Made by a program: the position numbers and the translations under genes | From: Thermoplasmata archaeon | Lineage (GTDB): Archaea > Thermoplasmatota > E2 > DHVEG-1 | Length of the DNA stretch: 64,000 nucleotides | Direction of reading: 5' to 3' | Assembly (NCBI GenBank): GCA_020054495.1 | Contig: JAHWGK010000008.1 | Span: forward strand, 1-64,000 | Shown: piece after piece, positions 1 to 8,659 of the stretch | Position numbering within the stretch: position 1 is the first letter of the stretch | Layout: each line of letters opens with the position of its first letter | The notes under the pieces: generated by a model | Databases searched by the model: none | Told to the model about the DNA's origin: nothing | What the model saw: only the letters and a program-made list of their open reading frames with translations

Positions 1-53
1 ATATGTCACACCTTGGGGTATCATATATGCTTGTTATGATACTCATAGGAAGC

Positions 54-113
54 GACATATGTCCTGTCCTAACACAAATTGATATAAAATGTGTTAGCAA
101 AACATTTATATAC
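54..113 (+). promoter_or_regulatory. promoter and operator candidates upstream of the his operon regulator
   Basis: Seen: a 10-base perfect palindrome GACATATGTC at 54-63. Next comes an inverted repeat with 8-base arms, CTAACACA at 69-76 and TGTGTTAG at 90-97. An A/T-rich TATA-like stretch (ATTTATATA) lies at about 103-111. The regulator gene starts at 156. Inference: the inverted repeat just upstream of the TATA element is a plausible operator, possibly autoregulatory. The window begins here, so further upstream sites cannot be judged. Confidence 0.45.
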
Positions 114-155
114 CACATAATATATATTCCCACAGAATTCCCACGAAGGTATGAA

Positions 156-575
156 ATGAACTCCATTATAAGATTAGATGCAAGAGGTCGTTTGGTCATT
201 CCAAACGAATTTCGAGAAACACTTAATCTTAAAGAAGGAGATGAAGTTTTATTAAGTCTAGACTCAAAAACAGATACACTTACGATAAGTCCAATTTATG
301 GAAAATTAACCGATTTGGTTAAGATAGAAATTGAATTTGGCGACGCACCAGGCTGCTTAGCAAAAATTGCAAAAAAAATTGCGAACATGAAAATAGACTT
401 GATAATGACAGAATCAAAAAGTTCTCAACGAGGAAAAAAAGCTCGATGGGACATAATTGCAGATATTTCAAAATGTTCATACTCAGTTATGCAAATTAAA
501 CAATTATTATTACAATCAGGTTTTGTGGAGTCCACGAGTATCACGAAGATAGCTCGTGGTAGCCTTCATAGTTAA
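156..575 (+). CDS. AbrB-type DNA-binding protein with ACT-like domain, probable his operon regulator
   Basis: 139 residues. The first ~45 residues match the SpoVT/AbrB swapped-hairpin fold (motif RLDARGRLVIPNEFRE, then a GDEVLL turn). The remaining ~90 residues look like an ACT domain (IEIEFGDAPGCLAKIAKKIA, then an IDLIMTESK strand). I chose ATG 156 because AAGGT lies just upstream and the domain begins there; the frame is open further upstream but without recognisable protein. The gene is 48 bases before hisG on the same strand. AbrB domains bind DNA and ACT domains usually bind amino acids, so a role as histidine-responsive regulator of the operon is inferred. The ligand is not visible from sequence. 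Confidence 0.7.
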   Translation: MNSIIRLDARGRLVIPNEFRETLNLKEGDEVLLSLDSKTDTLTISPIYGKLTDLVKIEIEFGDAPGCLAKIAKKIANMKIDLIMTESKSSQRGKKARWDIIADISKCSYSVMQIKQLLLQSGFVESTSITKIARGSLHS

Positions 576-623
576 ATTAAACTCAACTTTTCAAAATTTA
601 AAAATTTTTAAGGAAAGTATCTT

Positions 624-1463
624 ATGATAAAAATTGCTGTACCAAATAAAGGAAGGATGTTCAAGTCAACAATTGAACTATTAAAAAAATCTGGTTTTGG
701 CCCAAAAGAATTTGATGAAAGAAAACTAAGTGTTGAAACAAGCTGCAACGAGATAAAAATACTTTTCATAAGAAACGATGAAATTGGAGCTTATGTTGAA
801 TCAGGCGTGGTTGATTTAGGAATAACTGGTTTTGATATAATTGTTGAAAAAAATGTATCTGTAGAAAAGATTCTTGACTTGGATTATGGATCATGCAAAT
901 TAGTTCTTGCCGGGCTGAAAAATAAAAAATTAGTGAATGGAGTGAAAATTGCAACAAAATATCAAAATATTACGAAAAAATTTTTGGAGAAAAAAGGAAT
1001 CGGAGCTGAGATCATAGATTCTCCAGGGGCTACAGAAATAAAGCCTCAGCTTGGTATTGCTGATTTTATAATAGATATAACATCAACAGGTGAAACTCTA
1101 AATGTTAATGGTTTGTCAATATATGAAGTCATTCTAACATCAAAGGCAGTGCTTATTGGAAACAAAAAAAGTATGGATGAAAAATCAAAAGAAATATCAG
1201 ATATAAAACTTGCGATCCAAAGTGTAATTTCAGCTGTAAATAAAAGTTATGTGATGTTTAATATATCAAAGAAAACCCTTGAAAATATCATAGATCAAAT
1301 ACCATGCATGAGGGCGCCAACAATTGTCAAAACCAGTGATGAAAAAATCGTTTCCGTGCAAACTGTCGTTCCAAATAATGATATTTCTAACACGATAACC
1401 AAATTGAAGAATTTTGGTACGACAGATATTCTAGTTCTGGATATCAAAAGAGTTGTTGTCTAG
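624..1463 (+). CDS. hisG: ATP phosphoribosyltransferase, long form
   Basis: 279 residues. It catalyses the first step of histidine synthesis, joining ATP and PRPP to make phosphoribosyl-ATP. The N-terminus (IAVPNKGRM) and the middle segment IADFIIDITSTGETL, containing the PRPP-binding region, are typical. The length and a C-terminal ~75-residue ACT-like segment (VSVQTVVPNN onward) mark the long HisG form, which is feedback-inhibited by histidine and needs no HisZ. ATG 624 follows a weak AAGGAAAG. It is the first enzyme gene of the operon, 11 bases before hisD. Confidence 0.93.
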   Translation: MIKIAVPNKGRMFKSTIELLKKSGFGPKEFDERKLSVETSCNEIKILFIRNDEIGAYVESGVVDLGITGFDIIVEKNVSVEKILDLDYGSCKLVLAGLKNKKLVNGVKIATKYQNITKKFLEKKGIGAEIIDSPGATEIKPQLGIADFIIDITSTGETLNVNGLSIYEVILTSKAVLIGNKKSMDEKSKEISDIKLAIQSVISAVNKSYVMFNISKKTLENIIDQIPCMRAPTIVKTSDEKIVSVQTVVPNNDISNTITKLKNFGTTDILVLDIKRVVV

Positions 1464-1474
1464 GTGGACTAATT

Positions 1475-2794
1475 ATGATAAAAATTTATGAACTAAAAAA
1501 CATGCCACAAGAAAAACGTAGTTTTCTTATTAAAAGATCTTCGAGTGATATTGAAAACGTAAAAGATAGAGTAAAATCTATTATTGAAGATGTTTGTGTT
1601 AATGGTGATAATGCAATTAGAAGATACACAGAAATTTTTGATGGAGTAAAATTAGAATCATTTATGGTAACTCGAAAAGAAATTGAAAATGCATGGAAAA
1701 ATATTGATGAAAAGCTCTTTTGCCAGATACAAAAGCAGATTGCCTATTCAAAAAAATTCCACGAAAAACAATTAAGAAAAGAAAGTAAAATTGAAATTGA
1801 AAAAGGTATACTTTTAGGTGAAAAATATACACCTATTGAATCTGTCGGGCTTTATGTTCCCGGTGGGAAAGCTGCGTATCCAACTGTATTACAGATTCTT
1901 GCAGTTCCTGCAAAAATTGCAAATGTTCCAAGAATCGTTGTTTGTACACCTCCAAACAAAGATGGAAGGATCTCGGAATTTGTACTTGTTATAGCAGATA
2001 TTCTAGGAATTAAAGAAATTTATAAAATAGGCGGAGCGCAAGCAATTGGTGCACTTGCTAATGGAACAGAATCGATCAAACCTGTAAAAAAAGTAGTTGG
2101 ACCGGGTAACATTTATGTCAGTTGCGCAAAGATGCTTGTATTTGGAAAAATTGATATTGATATGCCTGCGGGTCCAAGTGAAGTTTTGATTATTGCTGAT
2201 TCATATGCAAATCCTGTATTTGTTGCAGCAGATATTCTTGCAAGATGTGAACATGACCAAAATGCTTCTGCAATTCTCCTGACAGATTCCAAAGAATTAG
2301 CAATAAATGTAAAAAGAGAAATCAAAAGACAATTTTCTAATCTTAAGAGAAAGAAGATTATTAAAAAATCTCTTTCAAAATATTCTGCAATAATAATATC
2401 AACAAAATGGGACGAAATTATAGATTTTGCAAATGAATATGCTGCCGAACACCTTCAATTAATGGTTAAAAGCCCTTGGAATCTGTTTAAAAAAATCAAA
2501 AATGCTGGTTCCATCTTTTTAGGAAATTATGCACCGGTTGCTGTTGGAGATTATGCATCTGGAACAAATCACGTGCTTCCTACTGGTCAATATGCAAAGA
2601 TGTTTTCACCAGTGGGAGTTGAGACCTTTCAGAAGAAATCTGAGTTCCAATATTTAACAAAAAAGGGAATTAAAAAATTAGAACCAATTGTAAAAGAACT
2701 TTCAGCAGTAGAAGGACTAGATGGACACTATAATTCTGTAAAAGTGAGGTTGGAACATGAATTTAGGAATTGCAGTAAAAAGAAAAACAAATGA
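1475..2794 (+). CDS. hisD: histidinol dehydrogenase
   Basis: 439 residues, close to the usual 430. It oxidises L-histidinol to histidine in two NAD-dependent, zinc-requiring steps, the last in the pathway. Recognisable segments are the VGLYVPGGKAAYPT loop, GGAQAIGALA, VVGPGNIYV, DMPAGPSEVLIIAD, and the zinc/catalytic stretch EYAAEHLQLM followed by GDYASGTNHVLPT. A GGTGGA Shine-Dalgarno-like sequence precedes ATG 1475. The 3' end overlaps hisB by 38 bases, suggesting coupled translation. Confidence 0.96.
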   Translation: MIKIYELKNMPQEKRSFLIKRSSSDIENVKDRVKSIIEDVCVNGDNAIRRYTEIFDGVKLESFMVTRKEIENAWKNIDEKLFCQIQKQIAYSKKFHEKQLRKESKIEIEKGILLGEKYTPIESVGLYVPGGKAAYPTVLQILAVPAKIANVPRIVVCTPPNKDGRISEFVLVIADILGIKEIYKIGGAQAIGALANGTESIKPVKKVVGPGNIYVSCAKMLVFGKIDIDMPAGPSEVLIIADSYANPVFVAADILARCEHDQNASAILLTDSKELAINVKREIKRQFSNLKRKKIIKKSLSKYSAIIISTKWDEIIDFANEYAAEHLQLMVKSPWNLFKKIKNAGSIFLGNYAPVAVGDYASGTNHVLPTGQYAKMFSPVGVETFQKKSEFQYLTKKGIKKLEPIVKELSAVEGLDGHYNSVKVRLEHEFRNCSKKKNK

Positions 2795-3374
2795 AGTAAG
2801 GGTAACTAGAAATACAAAAGAAACAGTAATTTTAGTTAGTGTAAACTCAGTTAGAGAAAAATTACTTGACGTAGATACTACAATTCCTTTTTTAAATCAT
2901 ATGGTTGAGACGCTTGCCTGGAGAGCAAGTTTAAACATTGGAGTGAAAATTGATTCAAAAGTAAATTTAGAGCACACTATCGCAGAGGATATTGGAATAA
3001 CCCTGGGAAATGCAATTCTAGAGTTATATAAAATAAAATTATCAGAAGGAATAGAGGGTTTTGGATCTGCAAAAGGAGTAATAGATGAAGCTTCGGCAGA
3101 TGCAACAATAAATATTGAAGGTAGAGTAAACTACTTTATTAATGGTCCAGAATTTCAAAATGTCGATGGGATTTCTGGTTGTAGCTTAGTTGCGTTTTTA
3201 GAAGGATTTTGCCAAGGTTGTAAATGTACTTTGAGGTTAGATTATTCTGGAAAAGACCCTCATCACTCATGGGAAGCAGCATTTAGAGCAGTAGGTCATG
3301 CAATTAAAAATGCTTTAAGTAAAAACACGTGGAGAAAAGGAACTATTTCTGCGATGAAAGGAACTTTAGATTAA
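2757..3374 (+). CDS. hisB: imidazoleglycerol-phosphate dehydratase
   Basis: 205 residues, monofunctional (no histidinol-phosphatase domain). It dehydrates imidazoleglycerol phosphate to imidazoleacetol phosphate using manganese. Metal-binding histidine motifs are visible: FLNHMVE, LEHTIAEDIGI, and near the end DPHHSWEAAFRAVGHAI. The start at ATG 2757 lies inside hisD and has GAGGT about 7 bases upstream. The histidinol-phosphate phosphatase and aminotransferase (HisC) steps are not encoded in this operon and must lie elsewhere. Confidence 0.95.
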   Translation: MNLGIAVKRKTNEVRVTRNTKETVILVSVNSVREKLLDVDTTIPFLNHMVETLAWRASLNIGVKIDSKVNLEHTIAEDIGITLGNAILELYKIKLSEGIEGFGSAKGVIDEASADATINIEGRVNYFINGPEFQNVDGISGCSLVAFLEGFCQGCKCTLRLDYSGKDPHHSWEAAFRAVGHAIKNALSKNTWRKGTISAMKGTLD

Positions 3375-3384
3375 AGGGAATTCA

Positions 3385-3993
3385 ATGAAAATAGGAATTA
3401 TAAATTACGGAATGGGAAACATTCAAAGTGTATACAATGCTTTTAAGTATCTTAAAGTAGAAGTTGAGTTTACAAGACCCGAGAATATTGAAAAATATAA
3501 AGCAGTTGTATTACCTGGTGTTGGAGCTTTTAAAGACACATTAACTTTATTAAATCCTTATAAAAAATATATTCAAGAGTTTATTTCAGGAAGAAGAGCT
3601 TTTTTAGGAATCTGTGTTGGTCTTCAATACCTATTTGAAAAAAGTTATGAAAATGGAGAGTGGGAAGGGCTTGGTTATTTCAAGGGGGAAGTAAAAAAAC
3701 TACCAGAAAAAAAACTTCCACAGATCGGCTGGAACAAAATTGTTATTAAAGAAGAAACGCCTCTTTTAAAAGATATATTATCTGGTAGTTACGTATATTA
3801 TATCAATTCATATGCAGCTGAAAAAGAAAACGCTTTTGCAACAAGCTTTTATGGAATGGAATTTGCAGCTGTCGTTGGAAAAGAAAATGTTTTTGGCACA
3901 CAATTTCACCCTGAAAAAAGTGGAGAAATTGGACTAAAAATTCTAAAAAACTTTGTTGAGGTGACAAAAAATGTTTGTAATTCCAAGTATTGA
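3385..3993 (+). CDS. hisH: imidazole glycerol phosphate synthase, glutaminase subunit
   Basis: 202 residues, the class I glutamine amidotransferase partner of HisF. The N-terminus (IGIINYGMGNIQSV) and oxyanion region (LPGVGAF) are typical. The nucleophile cysteine is in FLGICVGLQYLFE and the catalytic histidine and glutamate are in GTQFHPEKSG. It releases ammonia that is channelled to HisF. The gene starts 10 bases after hisB and its end overlaps hisA by 23 bases. Confidence 0.95.
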   Translation: MKIGIINYGMGNIQSVYNAFKYLKVEVEFTRPENIEKYKAVVLPGVGAFKDTLTLLNPYKKYIQEFISGRRAFLGICVGLQYLFEKSYENGEWEGLGYFKGEVKKLPEKKLPQIGWNKIVIKEETPLLKDILSGSYVYYINSYAAEKENAFATSFYGMEFAAVVGKENVFGTQFHPEKSGEIGLKILKNFVEVTKNVCNSKY

Positions 3994-4660
3994 TATATTG
4001 AATGGTAAATGTGTTCAATTAATAAATGGAAAAATTGAAACAGCAACAGTTTACGGAAATCCAAAAGATTACTACAAAAAGTGGGTAGAGAAAGGTGCAG
4101 ATATAATTCATGTGGTTGACTTAGATGCTGCTTTTAATCTTGGCTCTAACAAACAGATAATATTCAATTTACTTGAAAAAGAAGAATTAGATGTTCAAGT
4201 TGGAGGCGGCATACGAGATGAAAAATATGCATATGAACTAATTAAAAACGGCGCAAAAAGAATCATTATTGGGAGTAAATCATTAGATGCAGATTTTCTA
4301 AAAAAATTGAGGAAAAATATCCCAAAAGATAAGATAATGGTCGCTCTTGACACTTGTTTTGGTAATATTGTCTCAAACGCTTGGCAAAATGATACAGGAA
4401 TACCCTACAGTGAAGGAGTTAAAAAAATTAAACTATATGCTGGCTCCATATTATCAACAGATGTAATTAAGGAAGGATTACTAAAGGGGCCTAATTTAAA
4501 AATACTTAAAAAAATTGTTCAGAAGGAAATCCCTACATATATTTCTGGAGGATTTACTACAATTGATGATATAAAACTTGCAGAGAGCTTTGGTTTTTCA
4601 GGTGTGATAATTGGTAGAGCTCTTTACACAAATAAACTTGATTTGGAGGAGTTATGGTAA
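3971..4660 (+). CDS. hisA: phosphoribosylformimino-5-aminoimidazole carboxamide ribotide isomerase
   Basis: 229 residues, a (beta/alpha)8 barrel related to HisF. The N-terminal IPSIDILNGKCVQL holds the catalytic aspartate, and the two phosphate-binding halves are VGGGIRDE and ISGGFTTIDD ... GVIIGRALY. It isomerises ProFAR to PRFAR. The start codon ATG 3971 overlaps the 3' end of hisH and is preceded by GAGGTGA. The next gene, hisF, begins with the base immediately after its stop. Confidence 0.94.
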   Translation: MFVIPSIDILNGKCVQLINGKIETATVYGNPKDYYKKWVEKGADIIHVVDLDAAFNLGSNKQIIFNLLEKEELDVQVGGGIRDEKYAYELIKNGAKRIIIGSKSLDADFLKKLRKNIPKDKIMVALDTCFGNIVSNAWQNDTGIPYSEGVKKIKLYAGSILSTDVIKEGLLKGPNLKILKKIVQKEIPTYISGGFTTIDDIKLAESFGFSGVIIGRALYTNKLDLEELW

Positions 4661-5413
4661 ATGCTTGCAAAAAGAATTATCCCTTGTCTTGATGTTGATA
4701 ATGGTCTTGTTGTGAAGGGGGTAAAATTTCAAACACTTGAAACTGTAGGAGATCCAGTGGAACTTGCTAATTGTTACAATAAGCAAAGTGCAGATGAGCT
4801 CGTGTTTTTAGATATTGGCGCCTCACCAAATAAAAGAAAAACTTTGTTTGAAGTAGTTAAAGGTGTTTCTGAACGGGTGTTTATTCCACTGACTGTCGGA
4901 GGAGGTATAAGATCAATACAGGATGTTCAAATGGCTTTATCAAATGGTGCAGATAAAGTTTCGATTAATACAGCAGGTGTAAAAAATCCTCAACTTATCA
5001 GAAAATCGTCAGAGAAATTTGGATCTCAATGCATTGTTTGTGCAATAGATGCTCGAAAAGATGGTATTTCATGGTCTGTTTTGATTAACGGGGGAAGGAA
5101 GAAAACTGATAACGATGCAATACAATGGGCAAAAAAAGTTGAGAAATATGGTGCTGGTGAAATACTTCTCACCAGCTGGGATGCTGATGGAACAAGAAAA
5201 GGATATGATTTAAAACTGACAAGAAAAATTGCTGGAGCTGTAAATATACCAGTTATTGCATCAGGTGGTGCAGGATCACTAAAAGACATTTTAAATGTTT
5301 TAACAATAGGAAAAGCAGATGCAGCACTAATCGCGAGTCTTTTTCATTTTGGAACCTTCACAGTTCAAGATGTAAAGGAATTTTTAAAAAGAAATGGAGT
5401 TGTTATTAGATGA
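4661..5413 (+). CDS. hisF: imidazole glycerol phosphate synthase, cyclase subunit
   Basis: 250 residues. It uses ammonia from HisH to turn PRFAR into imidazole glycerol phosphate and AICAR. Diagnostic segments are [11 protein letters not shown] (catalytic Asp), [24 protein letters not shown] (second catalytic Asp) and [12 protein letters not shown] 4661 directly abuts the hisA stop, with GGAGG inside the hisA end as a probable ribosome-binding site. The stop TGA overlaps the hisIE start (ATGA). Confidence 0.96.
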   Translation: MLAKRIIPCLDVDNGLVVKGVKFQTLETVGDPVELANCYNKQSADELVFLDIGASPNKRKTLFEVVKGVSERVFIPLTVGGGIRSIQDVQMALSNGADKVSINTAGVKNPQLIRKSSEKFGSQCIVCAIDARKDGISWSVLINGGRKKTDNDAIQWAKKVEKYGAGEILLTSWDADGTRKGYDLKLTRKIAGAVNIPVIASGGAGSLKDILNVLTIGKADAALIASLFHFGTFTVQDVKEFLKRNGVVIR

Positions 5414-6024
5414 TGATAGATGCGCTTAAATTCAAGAATGATTTGATTCCTGTTATAGCTCAAGATATAGATAGAAATATTTTAATGCTAGCTTATGCAA
5501 ACAAAGCATCTCTCAAAAAAACTCTTGAAACAAAAAAAGCTTGGTATTGGTCAAGGAAACGTAAAAAGCTCTGGATGAAGGGGGAAAAATCTGGTAATAC
5601 ACAGGAAATAATTGGAATTTATACTGACTGCGACAAAGATTCAATTTTGTATATAGTTAAACAAAATGGTGTTGCATGTCACAATGGTACATATTCTTGT
5701 TTTACTGAACCGATCTTACCCAAAAAAGCCATGTCGATTTTAGAAGAAGTATATCAAGTAATAGAAGGGCGGAAAAAGTTCAAACCAAAAAACAGCTACG
5801 TAGCAGGCATAATAGAAGACAATAATAGATTAATTGCTAAGATTCAAGAAGAAAGTGAAGAATTAATCGAGGCTTTCAAAGAAAATGAAAATCTTGTCTG
5901 GGAAGCTGCCGATTTGATATTTCACACATTTTTGCTACTTGCAAATAAAAATGTAGAATGGGAAAAATTGGTCGAAGAATTTAAAAAAAGGAGGAGGAAA
6001 AAAGATGAAAATGCTGAGAAATGA
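5410..6024 (+). CDS. hisIE: bifunctional phosphoribosyl-AMP cyclohydrolase / phosphoribosyl-ATP pyrophosphatase
   Basis: 204 residues with two fused domains. Residues ~1-100 are the HisI cyclohydrolase, with zinc and magnesium cysteines in YTDCDKDS and [12 protein letters not shown]. Residues ~125-204 are the HisE pyrophosphohydrolase, with the helical EESEELIEA metal-binding motif and [13 protein letters not shown]. It carries out steps two and three of the pathway. ATG 5410 overlaps the hisF stop. The gene ends inside the small gene that follows, after a very strong GGAGGAGG. Confidence 0.95.
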   Translation: MMIDALKFKNDLIPVIAQDIDRNILMLAYANKASLKKTLETKKAWYWSRKRKKLWMKGEKSGNTQEIIGIYTDCDKDSILYIVKQNGVACHNGTYSCFTEPILPKKAMSILEEVYQVIEGRKKFKPKNSYVAGIIEDNNRLIAKIQEESEELIEAFKENENLVWEAADLIFHTFLLLANKNVEWEKLVEEFKKRRRKKDENAEK

Positions 6025-6181
6025 AAAGTTATATTATATAGGTAAAAAACTTAGATTGAAGAAGAAGGACATAGATCTAGTTATAAATGATACAAATAAC
6101 ATAGAAGAACAATCTTCTTCAGCTGGGCCTCCCTGGTATCCAGGGACTCACTACGGGACAGTAAGCATCGACGAATTCTAA
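6005..6181 (+). CDS. small protein of unknown function at the end of the his operon
   Basis: 58 residues, too short for most gene finders. ATG 6005 lies inside the end of hisIE (20-base overlap) and is preceded at ideal spacing by GGAGGAGG, the strongest ribosome-binding site in the his operon. The N-terminal ~36 residues are charged and Lys-rich. The C-terminal ~22 are quite different: three serines, then GPPWYPGTHYGT, then a short acidic end. A charged leader with an aromatic, Gly/Pro-rich tail resembles a modified-peptide precursor, but no modifying enzyme is adjacent. It could also be a small regulator or binding partner. I do not recognise a family. Confidence 0.55.
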   Translation: MKMLRNEKLYYIGKKLRLKKKDIDLVINDTNNIEEQSSSAGPPWYPGTHYGTVSIDEF

Positions 6182-6221
6182 AATAATATAAATTCTTAGA
6201 AAGCAACAGATCAAAAAACAA

Positions 6222-7583
6222 TTATTGTAATTCATCGTGAATTGCTTTTATAGATTCCCTCAAAAACTTTTCTTTTATGATGAAATAATACGCAGCTTCT
6301 GATGCACCTGCTGAAATCATTTCAATATTAATTCCTTTTTTTGCAATTGAGCTGAATACTCTTGCAGCAATGCCGTGATGTTCAAGTAAACCTTCGCCTA
6401 CTATTGCTATCAAAGCTATATCCTTAATTTTTTCCAGTTTTTCAACAGTTTTAATTTTATTAGTTGCTAGTATTTCATAACTTTTAGTTAAATCTTTATT
6501 TTCCAATAAAAGAGTGATACAAGTTTGTGAGGTAATTACTGATTTAATATTGATTTTATTTGAGCTTATATTTGAAGTAATTTCTGATAAAACACCGGGT
6601 TTATTGCCTATACCCGGACCGTGTATTTTGATACATGCGATATCTTTACTATGAACTATGCTTTTAACCAATTGTTTACTATAGCCATTGTTTCCAATTA
6701 TTGTTCCTATACCTTGGGGTTTATTAGTGTTTTTTATTACCAGTTTAATGTCTTTTTTCGCTAATGGTTCAACTGTTCTTGGATGCAAAATTTTTGCGCC
6801 GAAATATGCCAGTTCTGCAGCCTCTTTGTATGAGAGATGATTCAGTAAGTGAGCTTCATTAATAATACTAGGGTCGACATTCATGAAACCATCAACATCT
6901 TTCCATAGATCCACCTCATCGGCATTAACAGCATTAGCAATCACAGATGCACTATAGTCACTACCATTACGACCGAAAATAGTAGTATGCCCATTATTAT
7001 CACATCCAAAAAAACCTGTAATAATAGGGACTATATTCTTTTTAAGGGTCGGTAAAATCTTTTGATTTATATTATTAGAGGAGAGGTGTAAAATTGCAAT
7101 AGCATTTCCAAAATCACCATTGGTAAGAATACCTAAATTATCAGCTTCAAAAACTTGGGCTTTCACACTCCGATCACAAAGTGTTCCTGCAAGTATTGGT
7201 ACTGAAAGTCTTTCACCGTAACTAAGTATCAAATCTCTGGTTTTATCGGTAAGTTCTCTGACATAATAGACCCCTCGTAACAATCGTTCTAATTTTTCAA
7301 TTTTTTTATTTATTATTTCCTGAACTCTTTTAAATATGGCTTTATCTGTAATTGCTTCTGAAGAGATTTTAAAGTGTAATCTGCGTAAATGTTGAATAAG
7401 CCCTTGTATTGCGATTTCATCAAATTTTTTATAGTTAAGATACTGCTGAATTGTATCTGTAACACCACAAACACCTGACAATATCACAATTTTTTTGTCT
7501 TTTTCATTTTTAATTATTTTTGCGACAGTTCGGAAACCATCTGCATTTTTTAGGCTTGAGCCACCAAATTTCATTACTTTCAT
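6222..7583 (-). CDS. lysC: aspartate kinase
   Basis: 453 residues. It phosphorylates aspartate to start the aspartate family pathway. The N-terminal MKFGGSSLKNADGF is the ATP-binding signature; further kinase segments are LSYGERLSVPILA and TTIFGRNGSDYSA. The C-terminal ~150 residues contain two ACT domains (HGPGIGNKPGVLSEI and IVGEGLLEHHGIAARVFSS), which usually confer feedback inhibition. It is the last gene of the minus-strand operon, 19 bases downstream of asd. No homoserine dehydrogenase is fused to it or encoded nearby. Confidence 0.94.
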   Translation of the reverse strand: MKVMKFGGSSLKNADGFRTVAKIIKNEKDKKIVILSGVCGVTDTIQQYLNYKKFDEIAIQGLIQHLRRLHFKISSEAITDKAIFKRVQEIINKKIEKLERLLRGVYYVRELTDKTRDLILSYGERLSVPILAGTLCDRSVKAQVFEADNLGILTNGDFGNAIAILHLSSNNINQKILPTLKKNIVPIITGFFGCDNNGHTTIFGRNGSDYSASVIANAVNADEVDLWKDVDGFMNVDPSIINEAHLLNHLSYKEAAELAYFGAKILHPRTVEPLAKKDIKLVIKNTNKPQGIGTIIGNNGYSKQLVKSIVHSKDIACIKIHGPGIGNKPGVLSEITSNISSNKINIKSVITSQTCITLLLENKDLTKSYEILATNKIKTVEKLEKIKDIALIAIVGEGLLEHHGIAARVFSSIAKKGINIEMISAGASEAAYYFIIKEKFLRESIKAIHDELQ

Positions 7584-7602
7584 TTTTTATTAATCCCCCT
7601 AT

Positions 7603-8658
7603 TTATCCTAAATATCCTTCTTGCTTTGTATATTCTGCATTCAAAACGGAATTGCCAGCTGCGCCCCTAATCGTGTTATGAACGAGTAGTAAAAATCTAA
7701 CTTGGTTCCCATGCTTTTTAAATCTTCCCACAGATACACTCATGCCTCTTGTTCTTGCAGGTGAACCTGCATTAACATCAAGTATAGGCTGTGGTCTGTT
7801 GTTCTCATTTCTTAAAATGAGGGGTTTGCGTGGAGAAGTTGGCAAATTTCCTATTGAACTAAATTTTCTAATTTCTTTTTTAATATCATCTAAATCAACA
7901 TCATCTTCAAATTCAACAATAACTGACTCAAGATGACCATCTCTAACTGGGACTCTTGCACAAGAAGGGATAATTTCAATTTTTTTATTGTTAATTTTAT
8001 TATTATGAAATTCTCCTAAAATCTTTTTTGTTTCAATTTGAATCCTTTCTTCTTCGCCTCCAATATATGGTATAACATTACCTAAAATGTCAATTGATGA
8101 AACACCCGGGTATCCCGCCCCAGAAAGTGCTTGATAAGTTGTAACAATAACATTGCGGATTTTGTATTTAGTTAATGGTTTTAATGCAATAGCAAGGCCA
8201 GTTGTAGAACAATTTGGGTTTGTCACAATAAAACCCTTGTGTTTTTTCTTCTGAACCTTAATCAATTTTATATGATCGGGATTTACTTCAGGAATCAGAA
8301 TAGGAATGCTTTTGTCAAGTCTATAAGCACGAGAATTTGAAAACACTGCAAATCCATTTTCAGCAAGTGTTTTTTCTATGTTTACCGCAATAATTGGCGG
8401 AAGTGCACTAAACACAACCTTGATACCTTTCTTTTTAAACAATTTAAGATCAAATAATTTGATTTGCAATTTTTTTACATATGAAGGAACCTCTCCGTCT
8501 ATTAACCAATGCACTGCGTTTCCATATTTTTTACCCTCATTTTTTTCAGAGGCTGTTATAATTGTGAGTTCAAAGAACGGATGGTTCTCTAGTAATTTTA
8601 TAAAACGTTGACCAACAATTCCAGTTCCACCTAGTACTGAACACTTTATTTTTGTAAT
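7603..8658 (-). CDS. asd: aspartate-semialdehyde dehydrogenase, apparent ATT start
   Basis: 351 residues if started at ATT (8658-8656). It reduces aspartyl phosphate to aspartate semialdehyde with NADPH. The NADP loop [11 protein letters not shown], catalytic cysteine in [12 protein letters not shown], and the conserved histidine near [15 protein letters not shown] are visible. The frame is open only from a stop at 8677-8679 and contains no ATG, GTG or TTG before a GTG at 8514, which would delete the NADP-binding Rossmann strand. ATT 8658 follows GAGGG by seven bases and lies 1 base past the UPF0280 stop. The alternative is a sequencing or assembly error that destroyed an ATG. Confidence 0.88.
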   Translation of the reverse strand: MTKIKCSVLGGTGIVGQRFIKLLENHPFFELTIITASEKNEGKKYGNAVHWLIDGEVPSYVKKLQIKLFDLKLFKKKGIKVVFSALPPIIAVNIEKTLAENGFAVFSNSRAYRLDKSIPILIPEVNPDHIKLIKVQKKKHKGFIVTNPNCSTTGLAIALKPLTKYKIRNVIVTTYQALSGAGYPGVSSIDILGNVIPYIGGEEERIQIETKKILGEFHNNKINNKKIEIIPSCARVPVRDGHLESVIVEFEDDVDLDDIKKEIRKFSSIGNLPTSPRKPLILRNENNRPQPILDVNAGSPARTRGMSVSVGRFKKHGNQVRFLLLVHNTIRGAAGNSVLNAEYTKQEGYLG

Positions 8659-8659
8659 T

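Noticed and set aside
3-155. Upstream extension of the first gene frame
   Set aside because: The extension crosses palindromes and the TATA-like box, has no recognisable protein and the AbrB domain starts at residue 1 of ATG 156.
8512-8514. GTG start for asd
   Set aside because: Would remove about 48 residues including the NADP-binding motif LGGTGIVGQ, which is encoded upstream in the same frame.
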